From the NCBI RefSeq assembly GCF_900105925.1, contig NZ_LT629791.1:1860001-1924000 (forward strand): a DNA stretch of 64,000 nucleotides, written 5' to 3'. The translations under genes and the position numbers were made by a program. This DNA is from Jiangella alkaliphila (lineage in GTDB: Bacteria > Actinomycetota > Actinomycetes > Jiangellales > Jiangellaceae). The number at the start of each line of letters is the position of its first letter. The stretch's first letter is position 1. The notes under the pieces were generated by a model. It was not told the origin of the DNA. It ran no database searches and saw nothing but the letters and a program-made list of their open reading frames with translations. Of the stretch, positions 25,146 to 33,280 are shown in pieces.

Positions 25146-26369
25146 TCAGATGACGAGTCGGGGGCCCGTGTGCGGCAGTGCGCCGATGGCCGCCTCCTGC
25201 AGCACGATGTGCCGCGCGACCGGTGCCGACACTTCGCGCTCGATCATGCGCCGAGCGATCAGCCCGGCCACGACCGGCGCCGCGAACGACGTGCCCGACC
25301 ACAGCGCGTGGCCGTTGCTGAACCGCGCCGACGTCTGGTCGATGTAGTCGTAGCGGCCGTTCGGGTAGGGCACGACGGTGTTCTCGCCCGGCGTGTAGGC
25401 GTCGACCCAGTAGCCGAAGTTGCTCCACGGGGCGCGATAGTCGCCACCGCGGGTCAGTGCGCCGACCGCCGTCACCCAGCTGTACGCCGCCGGCCAGAAC
25501 GGCACGTCGGTCCCATGGTTGCCGGCGGCAGCGACGACCACCGTCTCCGGGTGCTTGCTCAACACTCGGCGGTAGAACATGTCGAACGACTTCGGCGTCG
25601 TGCCGTGCCTGGCGTAGAGGCCCGCCTGCACGCTGACGACATCCACGCCCGCGCGCACTACCGTCTCGAGGTCTTCGACGATGGCCAGCTCGTCGACCGC
25701 GCCGCCGAGCAGGCAGTCGCGCACCTCGACCTTGACCGAGTCTGCGCCGGACACGGCCAAGAGCCGGGCCGTCGCCGCCGTGCCGTGACCCCCGTACGGC
25801 CGGATCTCATCGGTGCCCTGGACGTAGACGTCGTCGTCCGGCTCGAATTTCGTCACCGCCGAGAACCGGCCGAAGCCGGAGTCTTTGGCGACGTCGGGCA
25901 GATACCCGGTGTCGACGACGGCGATCGTCGGCCGTCCGGGGCCACCCGGCTCCCCGAGCACCGGGATCGGGCCATAGGACGGCACCGGCTCGGTGGCCGG
26001 GCACATCGACATGTGGATCTGAGCATCCAGCACGTGGTTGGGTGCGACGATGCGCTCATCGCCGAGCACGTCGGCCAGCCGAGCGGCGAGCTCGGCGGCG
26101 TCGGTGTCGGGGAGGTGCAGCACCGCGAGACCAACCGGTCCTTCCGACACTTCCGGGCGGTCGATCCGCAGCTGATCGAACGCCTCCAGCACGGTGTCGA
26201 GGTCGCGCTCGTCACAGATCAGCTGTCCTTGGCGGTACAAGTACTCGATCGCCGTCTCGTCGCGGTTCCAGCGCGCGGCGAGGTCGAACCCCCGTTCCTT
26301 GGTGCGCCGAGCGCTGTTGTCGCGCAGTCGCTCGAACTCCTGATGTAGCCGTTCGCGGTCCTGTTGCAT
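25146..26369 (-). CDS. Cytosolic subtilisin-like (S8) protease, paralogue B
   Basis: 407 residues with complete triad: Asp153 (IAVVDTGY), His195 (GGHGTAAT), Asn284 (AAAGNHGT) and Ser361 (GTSFAAPVVAGL). Like paralogue A it lacks a signal peptide and has a 135-residue N-terminal domain with EYLYRQGQLICD, PNHVLDAQIH and MCPATEPVPS. It starts at ATG 26369, with GGGGGAA upstream, and its start codon is only 53 bp from the divergent TPR-CHAT gene. Paralogue A follows after 92 bp. The two diverge outside the motifs, so they are not a recent duplication and may have distinct targets. Cellular role not known. Confidence 0.88.
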   Translation of the reverse strand: MQQDRERLHQEFERLRDNSARRTKERGFDLAARWNRDETAIEYLYRQGQLICDERDLDTVLEAFDQLRIDRPEVSEGPVGLAVLHLPDTDAAELAARLADVLGDERIVAPNHVLDAQIHMSMCPATEPVPSYGPIPVLGEPGGPGRPTIAVVDTGYLPDVAKDSGFGRFSAVTKFEPDDDVYVQGTDEIRPYGGHGTAATARLLAVSGADSVKVEVRDCLLGGAVDELAIVEDLETVVRAGVDVVSVQAGLYARHGTTPKSFDMFYRRVLSKHPETVVVAAAGNHGTDVPFWPAAYSWVTAVGALTRGGDYRAPWSNFGYWVDAYTPGENTVVPYPNGRYDYIDQTSARFSNGHALWSGTSFAAPVVAGLIARRMIEREVSAPVARHIVLQEAAIGALPHTGPRLVI

Positions 26370-26422
26370 CGGATTCCCCCAGCCGTGATTCGGGCAAACG
26401 ACTACATGTCTAGCATCAGGGG
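26370..26422. promoter_or_regulatory. 53-bp shared promoter of twin subtilases and TPR-CHAT gene
   Basis: Both transcription units must start within this gap. For the CHAT gene, TAGCAT (26411-26416) ends 6 bases before ATG 26423, predicting a leaderless transcript. The palindrome ACATGT (26404-26409) lies next to it. Such a short divergent spacer implies joint regulation. Confidence 0.45.
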
Positions 26423-29053
26423 ATGGTCTCGGGAAGAGCGATCAACGGAGCGGATGCAGAGGCACTTCCCGCGTTGGCCATGTCGAGTCCGGGGGAGGCC
26501 GGGCGGCAAGCGGCGCGCGTGCTCGTAGGTAGCGCCTCCGTCCTAGACCGCACGTATGCACTGCAGGCGCTGGCGATCATCGAGCGCGAGCGGGGCGAGG
26601 TTGCACGCGCGATCCGGACCATCCGGCGAGGTATCCGGATCAGTCGCAGCGGCAGTTTGACGACGCGGACGGCGGATCTGGAGGCCAGTCTTGGCACGAT
26701 CCTCGCGCTCGCCGGTCGACGTCGGGCGGCCTTCGCGGCGTTCGCGAGCGCGCTGGCGGCGGTGGGCGAGCCAGAGAACGCTCGTGTCCTCGTGCGCCGT
26801 GCCGCCGCGCACTACCTGTTCGGTGACTTCGAACAGTCTCGGGGCGACAGCCAACGGGCGGCGGTCATCCTGGAACGGTACGGGGACGTCGGCTGGCAGG
26901 CTCGCGCGAGAAGCAATCTCGCTGGCGCGATGGTGGCCTCAGGACTCATGCTGGAGGGCGATCGTGAGTTCGCGAAGGCTCAAACCCTGGCTGAGTCTGG
27001 CGGAGAGCACTACCAGGCGACGATCATCGTGCAGAACCGTGGCGACACTGCCCATCGTATGGGGGACCTGCCGCGGGCGTTGCGGCTGCTCTACGATGCG
27101 CGTCGGAGGTACGAGGAGCTGGGCGTCGTCCCGCCGGAGGTGTTGCGCGACCTCGCGGTGGTCCAGCTGGCGGCCGGCCTGACCGAGGACGCCGCCACGA
27201 CGGCGGATGAGCTGGTGGCGGTCCTGGACGGGGCGCGGGACTCCGCCCTACGGAGGTCCGACGGGTTCATCGCGGCCGCCATCGTGCACCTGGCCGCGGG
27301 CAACGCCGGCCGCGCCGCCGATCTGGCGCGGAGGGCCGCAAGGTCCAGCCGCCGGCAGGGGCACGACGACGCGGAGCGGCATGCGCGGATCGTGGTCCTG
27401 CGCGCACAGGCGGAGGCCGGCGCCGTCACCAAGCGGCACGCCCGGGCGGCCGCCGAGCTGGCGGCGGAGCTGACCGACCGGTTCGCCTCCGAACGCCTCG
27501 ACGCGCTCGTGCTGGCGGGGCGGCTGGCCTTGGCGACGAAGCTGCCGGACCTGGCGGAGGAGGCGCTGCGGACGGCGGCGGCCGGGCGCCGCGGGCGCGG
27601 GTCGGCGCTGCGCCGGGCCACCGGCTGGTACGCGCAGGCGCTGCTGGCCGAGTCCGCCGGCGACCGCCGGGCGATGCTGCGCGCCTGTGGCCGCGGGCTG
27701 GACGTCCTCGACACGCACGCGCTGTCGCTCGGCGCGACGGAGCTGCGGGCCCGGGCGACGATGCACGGCAGCGACCTCGCGGCGCTGGCCACCCGGCGGG
27801 TCGCCGTCGACGGGTCGGCGCGGCAGCTGCTGCGCTGGACCGAGCGCTGGCGCGGCACCCTCCACTCGCTGCCCTGGCCGGAGGCCCGACACGACGCCGA
27901 ACTGGCCGCCGAGCTGGGCCGGCTGCGCGCCGTCGGCAGCCTCATCGGCAGCCACGCCGACGAGGCCGAGCGGCGGCGCATCGAGGAGCGCATCCGCCGC
28001 CACGTCCACGGTCGCGACGCCGCGGCTCCCGCCGGCCCGGCCGTCCGCACTCCGACGACGGGCCGCCGCCGGCTCGACGTCCGCGAACTGCTCGACACCC
28101 TCGGCGACCGGACCCTGGTGAGCATCGTCGGCCTGCGCGGCGGCCGGTTCCACGCCGTCGTCGCGCGCGGGGGACGGTTGAAGCACGTGGTCGCGGGCGA
28201 CGCCGGCGCGGCGCTGAACGAGGTCGAGTACGCCAAGTTCGCGCTCCGCGGCGCCGCGCTGGCCGCCGACGCCGTCGCCGGGGTGCTGCTCGCGGCCGCC
28301 GAGCCCGGCCTCGCTCGGCTGCAGGAGACGATGCTCGGCCCGGCGGTCCGCGAGCTGGGCGACGGGCCGGTGGTGCTGGTGCCGCCGTCGACGATGCAGT
28401 CGGTGCCGTGGGGGGCGCTGCCGGCGCTGCGCGACCGGGATGTGACGGTGGCGCCGTCGGCGACCGCCTGGCTGCGCGCCCGCACGAGCACGCCACCGGC
28501 GGACCGGCGGGTCGCGTTGATCGCCGGCGCCGACCTCGCATCGTCGGGTGCGGAGGTCGGCGTGCTGGCCGGCGTCTACACCGACGCGACCGTGCTGACC
28601 GGCGACGACGCGACCGCCGACGCCGCGCTGGCCGCGTTGGACGGGTCCTGGCTGGCGCACGTGGGCGCGCACGGCCGCTACCGCGGTGACAACCCGATGT
28701 TCTCGTCGCTGGAGCTGGCCGACGGCCCGCTGACGGTGTTCGACATCGAGCGGCTGCAGTCGCCGCCGTACCGCCTGTTGCTGACGGCGTGCGAGTCGGG
28801 CGTCGGCTCGCCGACCGGCGCCGACGAACTGCTCGGCCTGACGACGTCGCTGTCGGCGCTGGGCACCGCCGGGCTGCTGGCGACCGTCGTCCCGGTCAGC
28901 GACGCCGCGAGCGTCGACCTCAGCCTGGTCGTGCACGAGCGGCTGCGCGCCGGCGACGACCTCGGCGCGGCGCTGCTGGCGGCCCGCCGGGCGGCGGCCG
29001 GAGCCCGCGACCGGGCCACGGCGTGGTCCTTCCTCGCCCTCGGTGGCGCGTGA
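26423..29053 (+). CDS. TPR-repeat protein with C-terminal CHAT (caspase-like) protease domain
   Basis: 876 residues, no signal peptide or membrane span. Residues 1 to about 520 are helical repeats of TPR type (for example AFASALAAVGEPENARVL, GDLPRALRLLYDARRRYEEL). A CHAT domain occupies about residues 600-876, with catalytic His750 in VGAHGRYRG and Cys790 in LLTACESGVG, both intact. CHAT enzymes are caspase/separase-clan cysteine proteases; TPR-CHAT proteins act in type III-E CRISPR effectors and in gasdermin and other conflict systems. Here the partners are two cytosolic subtilases encoded divergently 53 bp away. A sensor (TPR) plus protease cascade is inferred; target and trigger are unknown. 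Confidence 0.9.
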   Translation: MVSGRAINGADAEALPALAMSSPGEAGRQAARVLVGSASVLDRTYALQALAIIERERGEVARAIRTIRRGIRISRSGSLTTRTADLEASLGTILALAGRRRAAFAAFASALAAVGEPENARVLVRRAAAHYLFGDFEQSRGDSQRAAVILERYGDVGWQARARSNLAGAMVASGLMLEGDREFAKAQTLAESGGEHYQATIIVQNRGDTAHRMGDLPRALRLLYDARRRYEELGVVPPEVLRDLAVVQLAAGLTEDAATTADELVAVLDGARDSALRRSDGFIAAAIVHLAAGNAGRAADLARRAARSSRRQGHDDAERHARIVVLRAQAEAGAVTKRHARAAAELAAELTDRFASERLDALVLAGRLALATKLPDLAEEALRTAAAGRRGRGSALRRATGWYAQALLAESAGDRRAMLRACGRGLDVLDTHALSLGATELRARATMHGSDLAALATRRVAVDGSARQLLRWTERWRGTLHSLPWPEARHDAELAAELGRLRAVGSLIGSHADEAERRRIEERIRRHVHGRDAAAPAGPAVRTPTTGRRRLDVRELLDTLGDRTLVSIVGLRGGRFHAVVARGGRLKHVVAGDAGAALNEVEYAKFALRGAALAADAVAGVLLAAAEPGLARLQETMLGPAVRELGDGPVVLVPPSTMQSVPWGALPALRDRDVTVAPSATAWLRARTSTPPADRRVALIAGADLASSGAEVGVLAGVYTDATVLTGDDATADAALAALDGSWLAHVGAHGRYRGDNPMFSSLELADGPLTVFDIERLQSPPYRLLLTACESGVGSPTGADELLGLTTSLSALGTAGLLATVVPVSDAASVDLSLVVHERLRAGDDLGAALLAARRAAAGARDRATAWSFLALGGA

Positions 29054-29160
29054 CCCCAGCCAATGCCGACCGGCGAGGTCCAAGGCGGCGGCGAGTCCCA
29101 GAGGGGAAAGGAAATGCGTAGTGACCTGCGTCACACATCGGCCGCCGGTGACCGCGTAAG

Positions 29161-29784
29161 GTGATCGCCGTGCCCCTCACCATCGGTTTCGACCTCGATC
29201 TCACCCTCGTCGATTCCGCGGAGGGCATCACCGTCTCGATGACCGAGGCGTTCCGGCGGGTCGGCGTCGTCATCGACCCGCGGCGGTTGACGCCGATGAT
29301 CGGCCTGCCGCTCGACACCACGCTCCGCGCGTTCGTCCCGGACGACCGCGTCGACGAGGCCCGGGACATCTACCGCGAGCTGTACCCGACGATGGGCATC
29401 CCCGGCACCAAGCCGCTGCCCGGCGCCGTCGAGGCCGTCGACGCCATCCACGCGCACCACGGCATCGTGCTGGTCGTCAGCGCCAAGATCGAGTCCGCGG
29501 TCCGTGCGGTGCTGGCGCACGTCGGCCTGCCGGTCGATGACGTCGTGGGCGAGCGGTACGCGGAGTCCAAGGGTGCGGCGCTGCAGGAACGCGGCGCGGA
29601 CGTCTACGTGGGCGACCACCCGGGCGACATGATCGGCGCGCGCACGGCCGGCGCCTACGCCATCGGCGTCACGACGGGCGGGCACGACGCGGTCGCGTTG
29701 CGCGAGGCCGGCGCCGACGTCGTCTTCGCCGACCTGCTCGACTTCCCGTACTGGCTCGACGACTACGTCGGCGCCCCGACCTGA
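29161..29784 (+). CDS. HAD-family phosphatase (phosphoglycolate phosphatase-like)
   Basis: 207-residue HAD hydrolase. Motif I is GFDLDLTLVDS with the nucleophile and acid Asp; motif II is the Ser of LVVSAKIES; motif III is the Lys of ESKGAALQ; motif IV is VGDHPGDMIGA. The cap between residues 20 and 80 is small and helical (C1 type). GTG 29161 gives the reading MIAVPLTIGFD; a second GTG (29170) is an alternative start. It stands alone, convergent with the DUF3037 gene. Substrate is a small phosphorylated metabolite; phosphoglycolate is only a family default. Confidence 0.85.
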   Translation: MIAVPLTIGFDLDLTLVDSAEGITVSMTEAFRRVGVVIDPRRLTPMIGLPLDTTLRAFVPDDRVDEARDIYRELYPTMGIPGTKPLPGAVEAVDAIHAHHGIVLVVSAKIESAVRAVLAHVGLPVDDVVGERYAESKGAALQERGADVYVGDHPGDMIGARTAGAYAIGVTTGGHDAVALREAGADVVFADLLDFPYWLDDYVGAPT

Positions 29785-29910
29785 CCCGTCATCGGGCGCG
29801 GTCCGTGTGGTTGAGGGTTCTGGGTTGCCGGGGCGACACATTTCCCGCAACCATCGTGACGGCGGGGCGAGTGCTCCAAGATCAACGCGGATCGGGAAGC
29901 AGTTCCGGCC

Positions 29911-30285
29911 TCAGAGCACCAGGCGCCGCAGCAGCCGGTCCAGCTCGGCGGCCGGGTCGTCGGTGAGTCCGGCGTGTACCGGCCCCGGCTGCACGATCGT
30001 GCTGCGCGGCGCCGTCAGCCAGCGGAACCGCTCGCCGATCGCCGTCGCGCCGACCGGCCCGGCCGACTCGGGTGCGGTGCAGGTCGCCGCGTACGCCTCG
30101 ACCGCCGCCGTGATCGCCTCGACGTCGGCCTCCGGGTCCAGCGCGCGCAGCCGGTCCGGGTCGACGTGGGTCGCGGCGGCGAGGTAGCCGGCCTTCTGGC
30201 TGTAGACGAGGACACCCGCGTTGACGAACTCGGCGCGGTCGATGCGCGGGACGGCCCGCAGCACGGCGTACTCGAACGCGATCAT
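29911..30285 (-). CDS. DUF3037 protein, partner of HipA-like kinase
   Basis: 124 residues, beginning MIAFEYAVLRAVPRIDRAEF and containing the typical NAGVLVYSQKAGYLAA stretch and the later IGERFRWLTAPRST segment. Family function is unknown. ATG 30285 overlaps the stop of the HipA-like gene (ATGA), and this two-gene order (kinase-like then DUF3037) is common in actinomycetes (recalled). The tight coupling implies that the proteins work together, by analogy perhaps as a HipA-type regulatory pair, but no DNA-binding motif is visible here. Confidence 0.82.
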   Translation of the reverse strand: MIAFEYAVLRAVPRIDRAEFVNAGVLVYSQKAGYLAAATHVDPDRLRALDPEADVEAITAAVEAYAATCTAPESAGPVGATAIGERFRWLTAPRSTIVQPGPVHAGLTDDPAAELDRLLRRLVL

Positions 30286-31079
30286 GCGCCACCCGCCGGC
30301 AGCCAGGCCGACGACGCCGCGGCGCGGGCGGCGAGGTGGTCGGCGTAGACGGCACGGACGGCGTCGGGTTCGGCGCCGTCCATGCCCGGCACCTCGGGCA
30401 GCCAGTCGTCCGGCACCAGCGTCAGGATCTCCTTCAGCACGGACGGCGTCACCTGCGGCGCCAGCGCGGCGTCGACGGACGGCAGCCGGTCGGCGGCGAA
30501 CGCCAGCACGTGGTCGTCGATCGCGTACGGCCGCGCCGCGAACGCCTCGACCCCCGGCCAGGTGTGCTGGAACAACAGGGCCGCGCCGTGGTCGATCGCC
30601 CACAGCTGCCCGTGCCACGTCAGCAGGTTCGGGTTGCGCCAGCTCCGGTCGACGTTGACGGTCAGCGCGTCCAGCCACAGCACCTTCGCCGCGTCGTCGG
30701 CGTCGGCCCGCCGGCCGTGCCCGTCGTAGCCGAGCGAGCGCGGCAGGAAGTCCATGCCGAGGTTCACGCCGACACTGGCCAGCAGCAGCGCCTGGATCTC
30801 CGGGTCGGGCTCTCGCCGCGCGATCGCGTCGTCGAGGTCGACGAGCACGAGGTCGGGCACCCGGATGCCCAGCCGCCGGCCCAGCTCGCCGACCACGATC
30901 TCCGCGACCAGCGTCTTCGGGCCCTGCCCGGCGCCGCGGAACTTCACGACGTACGTGCCGAGGTCGTCACCCTCGACCAGGCCCGGCAGCGAGCCGCCCT
31001 CGCGCAACGGCTCGACGTAGCGGATCGCGCGCACGACGGGCAGTCCGGTGTGCACCGTCACCGCGGGAACGTGGACCAT
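30282..31079 (-). CDS. HipA-like kinase-fold protein
   Basis: 265 residues related to the HipA kinase domain. Visible kinase-like elements are TYVVKFRGAGQGPKTLVAEI (nucleotide-binding lysine region), the catalytic-loop-like DALTVNVDRSWRNPNLL with Asp and Asn, and the metal-binding AIDHGAALLF. It is shorter than toxic HipA (about 440 residues) and lacks the N-terminal subdomain, so persistence-toxin function should not be assumed. It overlaps DUF3037 by 4 bases. The ATG 31079 lies about 60 bp from the left end of the IS1380 element. Confidence 0.82.
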   Translation of the reverse strand: MVHVPAVTVHTGLPVVRAIRYVEPLREGGSLPGLVEGDDLGTYVVKFRGAGQGPKTLVAEIVVGELGRRLGIRVPDLVLVDLDDAIARREPDPEIQALLLASVGVNLGMDFLPRSLGYDGHGRRADADDAAKVLWLDALTVNVDRSWRNPNLLTWHGQLWAIDHGAALLFQHTWPGVEAFAARPYAIDDHVLAFAADRLPSVDAALAPQVTPSVLKEILTLVPDDWLPEVPGMDGAEPDAVRAVYADHLAARAAASSAWLPAGGA

Positions 31080-31195
31080 GGGCGACGACGGTACGTCATC
31101 GGATTGATCGCCCCCGGAGAGGCCTACTTGCCGTCGGCGGCCTTAGCCTCGATCCGTGGACTGGCTGGCTGGTCGTTCGGTGTGGTGACGAAGAA

Positions 31196-31261
31196 AGTGC
31201 CTTCTGTGCAGGGAGGATCTGGATTGTCTAGGTCCTGATCGCCACTGCTGCGGAAGGCACT
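31196..31261 (+). repeat. Inverted repeat in the IS leader before the transposase
   Basis: AGTGCCTTCTGTG (31196-31208) can pair with TGCGGAAGGCACT (31249-31261) with one mismatch across a 40-base loop. It ends 5 bases before the transposase GTG. It may shield the transposase start from read-through transcripts or be an inner transposase-binding site. Confidence 0.5.
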
Positions 31262-31265
31262 CTCG

Positions 31266-32672
31266 GTGCGACTATCTCACGTCTGGTCGAAGGCGATGCC
31301 GAGGTTCGATGACGAGAATCTCGTGTCGTGCGCGGGGCTGGTGCCGGTGATGGCCTTGGCCGAGCAGGCTGGCCTGTCCGAGCTGATCTCGTCCAAGGTC
31401 GCGGTCGGCTCGGTGAGGGTGAAGTCGGCCGGCGTGAACCCGGCGGGCAAGATCACCTCGATCGTGGCGGGGATGGCTGCCGGCGCGGACTGCATCGACG
31501 ATCTGGACGTGGTCCGTTCCGGCGGGATGGGCCGGTTGTTCGGCGGCGTGTATGCGCCGGCCACGCTGGGGCAGTTCCTGCGGGAGTTCACCCATGGCCA
31601 TGCCCTGCAGTTGGCCTCGGTCGCGCGGGCGCATCTGGTCGGCCTCGTCACGACGACGGGGCTGTTGCCCGGGATCGGGACTCGGGCGTTCGTCGACATC
31701 GATTCGCTGCTGCGCCCGGTCTACGGGCACGCCAAGCAGGGCGCCAGCTTCGGGCACACCAAGATCGCCGGGCGGCAGGTGCTCCGCAAGGGCCTGTCGC
31801 CGCTGGCCACCAGCATCAGTACCGAGCACGGTGCGCCGGTGGTGGCCGGGATCCGGCTACGGGCCGGGCGGGCCGGTTCCGGGAAGGGCGCGGCGACGAT
31901 GGTCGCCGAGGCGATCCGGACCGCCCGCGCCGCCGGCGCGGCGGGTGAGATCCTGGTCCGCGGTGATTCGGCCTACGGCAACAGCGTCGTCGTCGGCGCC
32001 TGCGTGAGGGCGGGGGCCCGGTTCTCCGTGGCGCTGACCAAGAACCGTGCGGTGAGCAGGGCGATCGCGACCATCCCCGCCGACGCGTGGACACCGGTGC
32101 ACTACCCCGGCGCGGTCGTCGACCCGGACACCGGGCAGTTGATCTCCGACGCCCACGTCGCCGAAGTACCGTTCACCGCGTTCGGCTCCAAGGCCAAGAA
32201 GCACCAGGTCACCGCCCGGCTGATCGTGCGCCGGGTCCGCGACCGCGCCAAGACCGATGAACTGTTCCCGGTCTGGCGGCACCACCCGTTCTTCACCGAC
32301 AACACCGAACCGACCGCCGACGCGGACATCACCCACCGCGCGCACGCGATCATCGAGACCGTGTTCGCCGACCTCATCGACGGGCCGCTGGCCCACCTGC
32401 CGTCTGGCCGGTTCGCCGCGAACGCCGCCTGGGCGACCTGCGCCGCGATGACCCACAACCTGCTCCGCGCCGCCGGCACCCTGACCAGTCCGCGGCATGC
32501 CGTCGCGCGCGGCGCGACACTGCGCCGACAGATCGTCACCGTGCCCGCCCGGCTGGCCCGCCCGCAACGCCGCCGCGTGTTGCACCTGCCCACGCACTGG
32601 CCCTGGGCCCAGCAGTGGACCCGCCTCTGGAACCACGTGCTCGCCACCGGGCCACCCGCCGCGGCGGCCTGA
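31266..32672 (+). CDS. IS1380-family DDE transposase
   Basis: 468 residues. The N-terminal DNA-binding region (VSCAGLVPVMALAEQAGLSE) is followed by the DDE core: FVDIDSLLRPVYGHAKQGA, ILVRGDSAYGNSVVV, and the late ADITHRAHAIIETVFADL with the final acidic residue. GTG 31266 lies just after the leader hairpin. The frame is complete with no internal stop, so the element may be active. It ends about 150 bp before the right inverted repeat. Confidence 0.9.
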   Translation: MRLSHVWSKAMPRFDDENLVSCAGLVPVMALAEQAGLSELISSKVAVGSVRVKSAGVNPAGKITSIVAGMAAGADCIDDLDVVRSGGMGRLFGGVYAPATLGQFLREFTHGHALQLASVARAHLVGLVTTTGLLPGIGTRAFVDIDSLLRPVYGHAKQGASFGHTKIAGRQVLRKGLSPLATSISTEHGAPVVAGIRLRAGRAGSGKGAATMVAEAIRTARAAGAAGEILVRGDSAYGNSVVVGACVRAGARFSVALTKNRAVSRAIATIPADAWTPVHYPGAVVDPDTGQLISDAHVAEVPFTAFGSKAKKHQVTARLIVRRVRDRAKTDELFPVWRHHPFFTDNTEPTADADITHRAHAIIETVFADLIDGPLAHLPSGRFAANAAWATCAAMTHNLLRAAGTLTSPRHAVARGATLRRQIVTVPARLARPQRRRVLHLPTHWPWAQQWTRLWNHVLATGPPAAAA

Positions 32673-32821
32673 CCGTCGACCACCGCCCGCACCGGGCCCC
32701 GACCGGACACCGACACGTGGAAGAGCTGGGCAGACCAGCCGACCAGCCCTGCCCACGACCCCGATCAAGATCAACAGTCAGGAGCGAAGATCACCCGATA
32801 GCCCTTCCACGGATCGAGGCT

Positions 32822-32888
32822 TAGGCTGGAGGCGTCTCCCGCGGCTGCGGGAGGACTGTCCGGTCCCCCCGACACGAAGAGGTCAGCC
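32822..32888 (+). promoter_or_regulatory. Cold-shock gene leader with -10 box at IS end and 5' hairpin
   Basis: TAGGCT (32822-32827) is a likely -10 box and straddles the right end of the insertion sequence, so the -35 region is supplied by the element. In the leader CTCCCGC (32836-32842) and GCGGGAG (32847-32853) form a 7-bp hairpin with loop GGCT. AAGAGG before the GTG at 32889 is the ribosome site. Confidence 0.45.
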
Positions 32889-33272
32889 GTGCCAACGGGC
32901 AAGGTCAAGTTTTTCGACACCGAGAAGGGCTTCGGCTTCCTCTCGAAGGACGACGGCGGCGACGTGTTCGTGCACTCGTCCGCTCTGCCCGCGGGCGTGA
33001 CCGCCCTCAAGCCGGGCCAGCGGGTGGAGTTCGGAGTGGCCGAGGGCCGCCGGGGCGAGCAGGCGCTGTCGGTACGCGTCCTCGACCCGCTGCCGTCGGT
33101 GTCGGCGGCCACCCGCAAGAAGCCCGACGACATGGTGACCATCGTCGAAGACCTCATCAAGCTGCTCGACGGCCTGTCGAACACGTACCGGCGCGACCGG
33201 CACCCCGACCAGCGCACGTCGCGCAAGGTCGCGACGGTGCTGCGCGCGGTCGCCGACGACCTGGAGCTCTAG
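32889..33272 (+). CDS. Cold-shock domain protein with C-terminal extension
   Basis: 127 residues. The first 65 form a CspA-type OB fold with RNP1 KGFGFLS and RNP2 DVFVHSS, binding single-stranded RNA or DNA. Residues about 70-127 are an extra tail (KKPDDMVTIVEDLIKLLDGL, RRDRHPDQRTSRKVATVLRAV), making it twice the length of classical Csp. Such extended forms are usual near DUF3027 in actinomycetes (recalled). GTG 32889 follows AAGAGG. Immediately upstream lies an IS1380 element that may affect expression. It is convergent with the MFS gene, 8 bp away. Confidence 0.92.
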   Translation: MPTGKVKFFDTEKGFGFLSKDDGGDVFVHSSALPAGVTALKPGQRVEFGVAEGRRGEQALSVRVLDPLPSVSAATRKKPDDMVTIVEDLIKLLDGLSNTYRRDRHPDQRTSRKVATVLRAVADDLEL

Positions 33273-33280
33273 GCCGGACG

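Larger units (their letters stand above)
31141..32825 (+). mobile_element. IS1380-family insertion sequence
   Basis: A 1.69-kb element carrying one transposase gene, bounded by inverted repeats 31141-31160 (CCTTAGCCTCGATCCGTGGA) and 32806-32825 that differ at one position in 20. Length fits the family. No clear target-site duplication is seen (GCGG left, CTGG right). The right end touches the -10 region of the cold-shock gene. The ends are assigned solely from this inverted repeat. Confidence 0.75.

Noticed and set aside
29120..29135. GTGACCTGCGTCAC, resembling a CRP/GlxR site before the HAD gene
   Set aside because: Half-sites are only 4 bp and chance matches are common in GC-rich DNA; no supporting promoter was seen.
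31080..31140. Target-site duplication of the IS1380 element
   Set aside because: Flanking tetramers GCGG and CTGG do not match, so no duplication is claimed.
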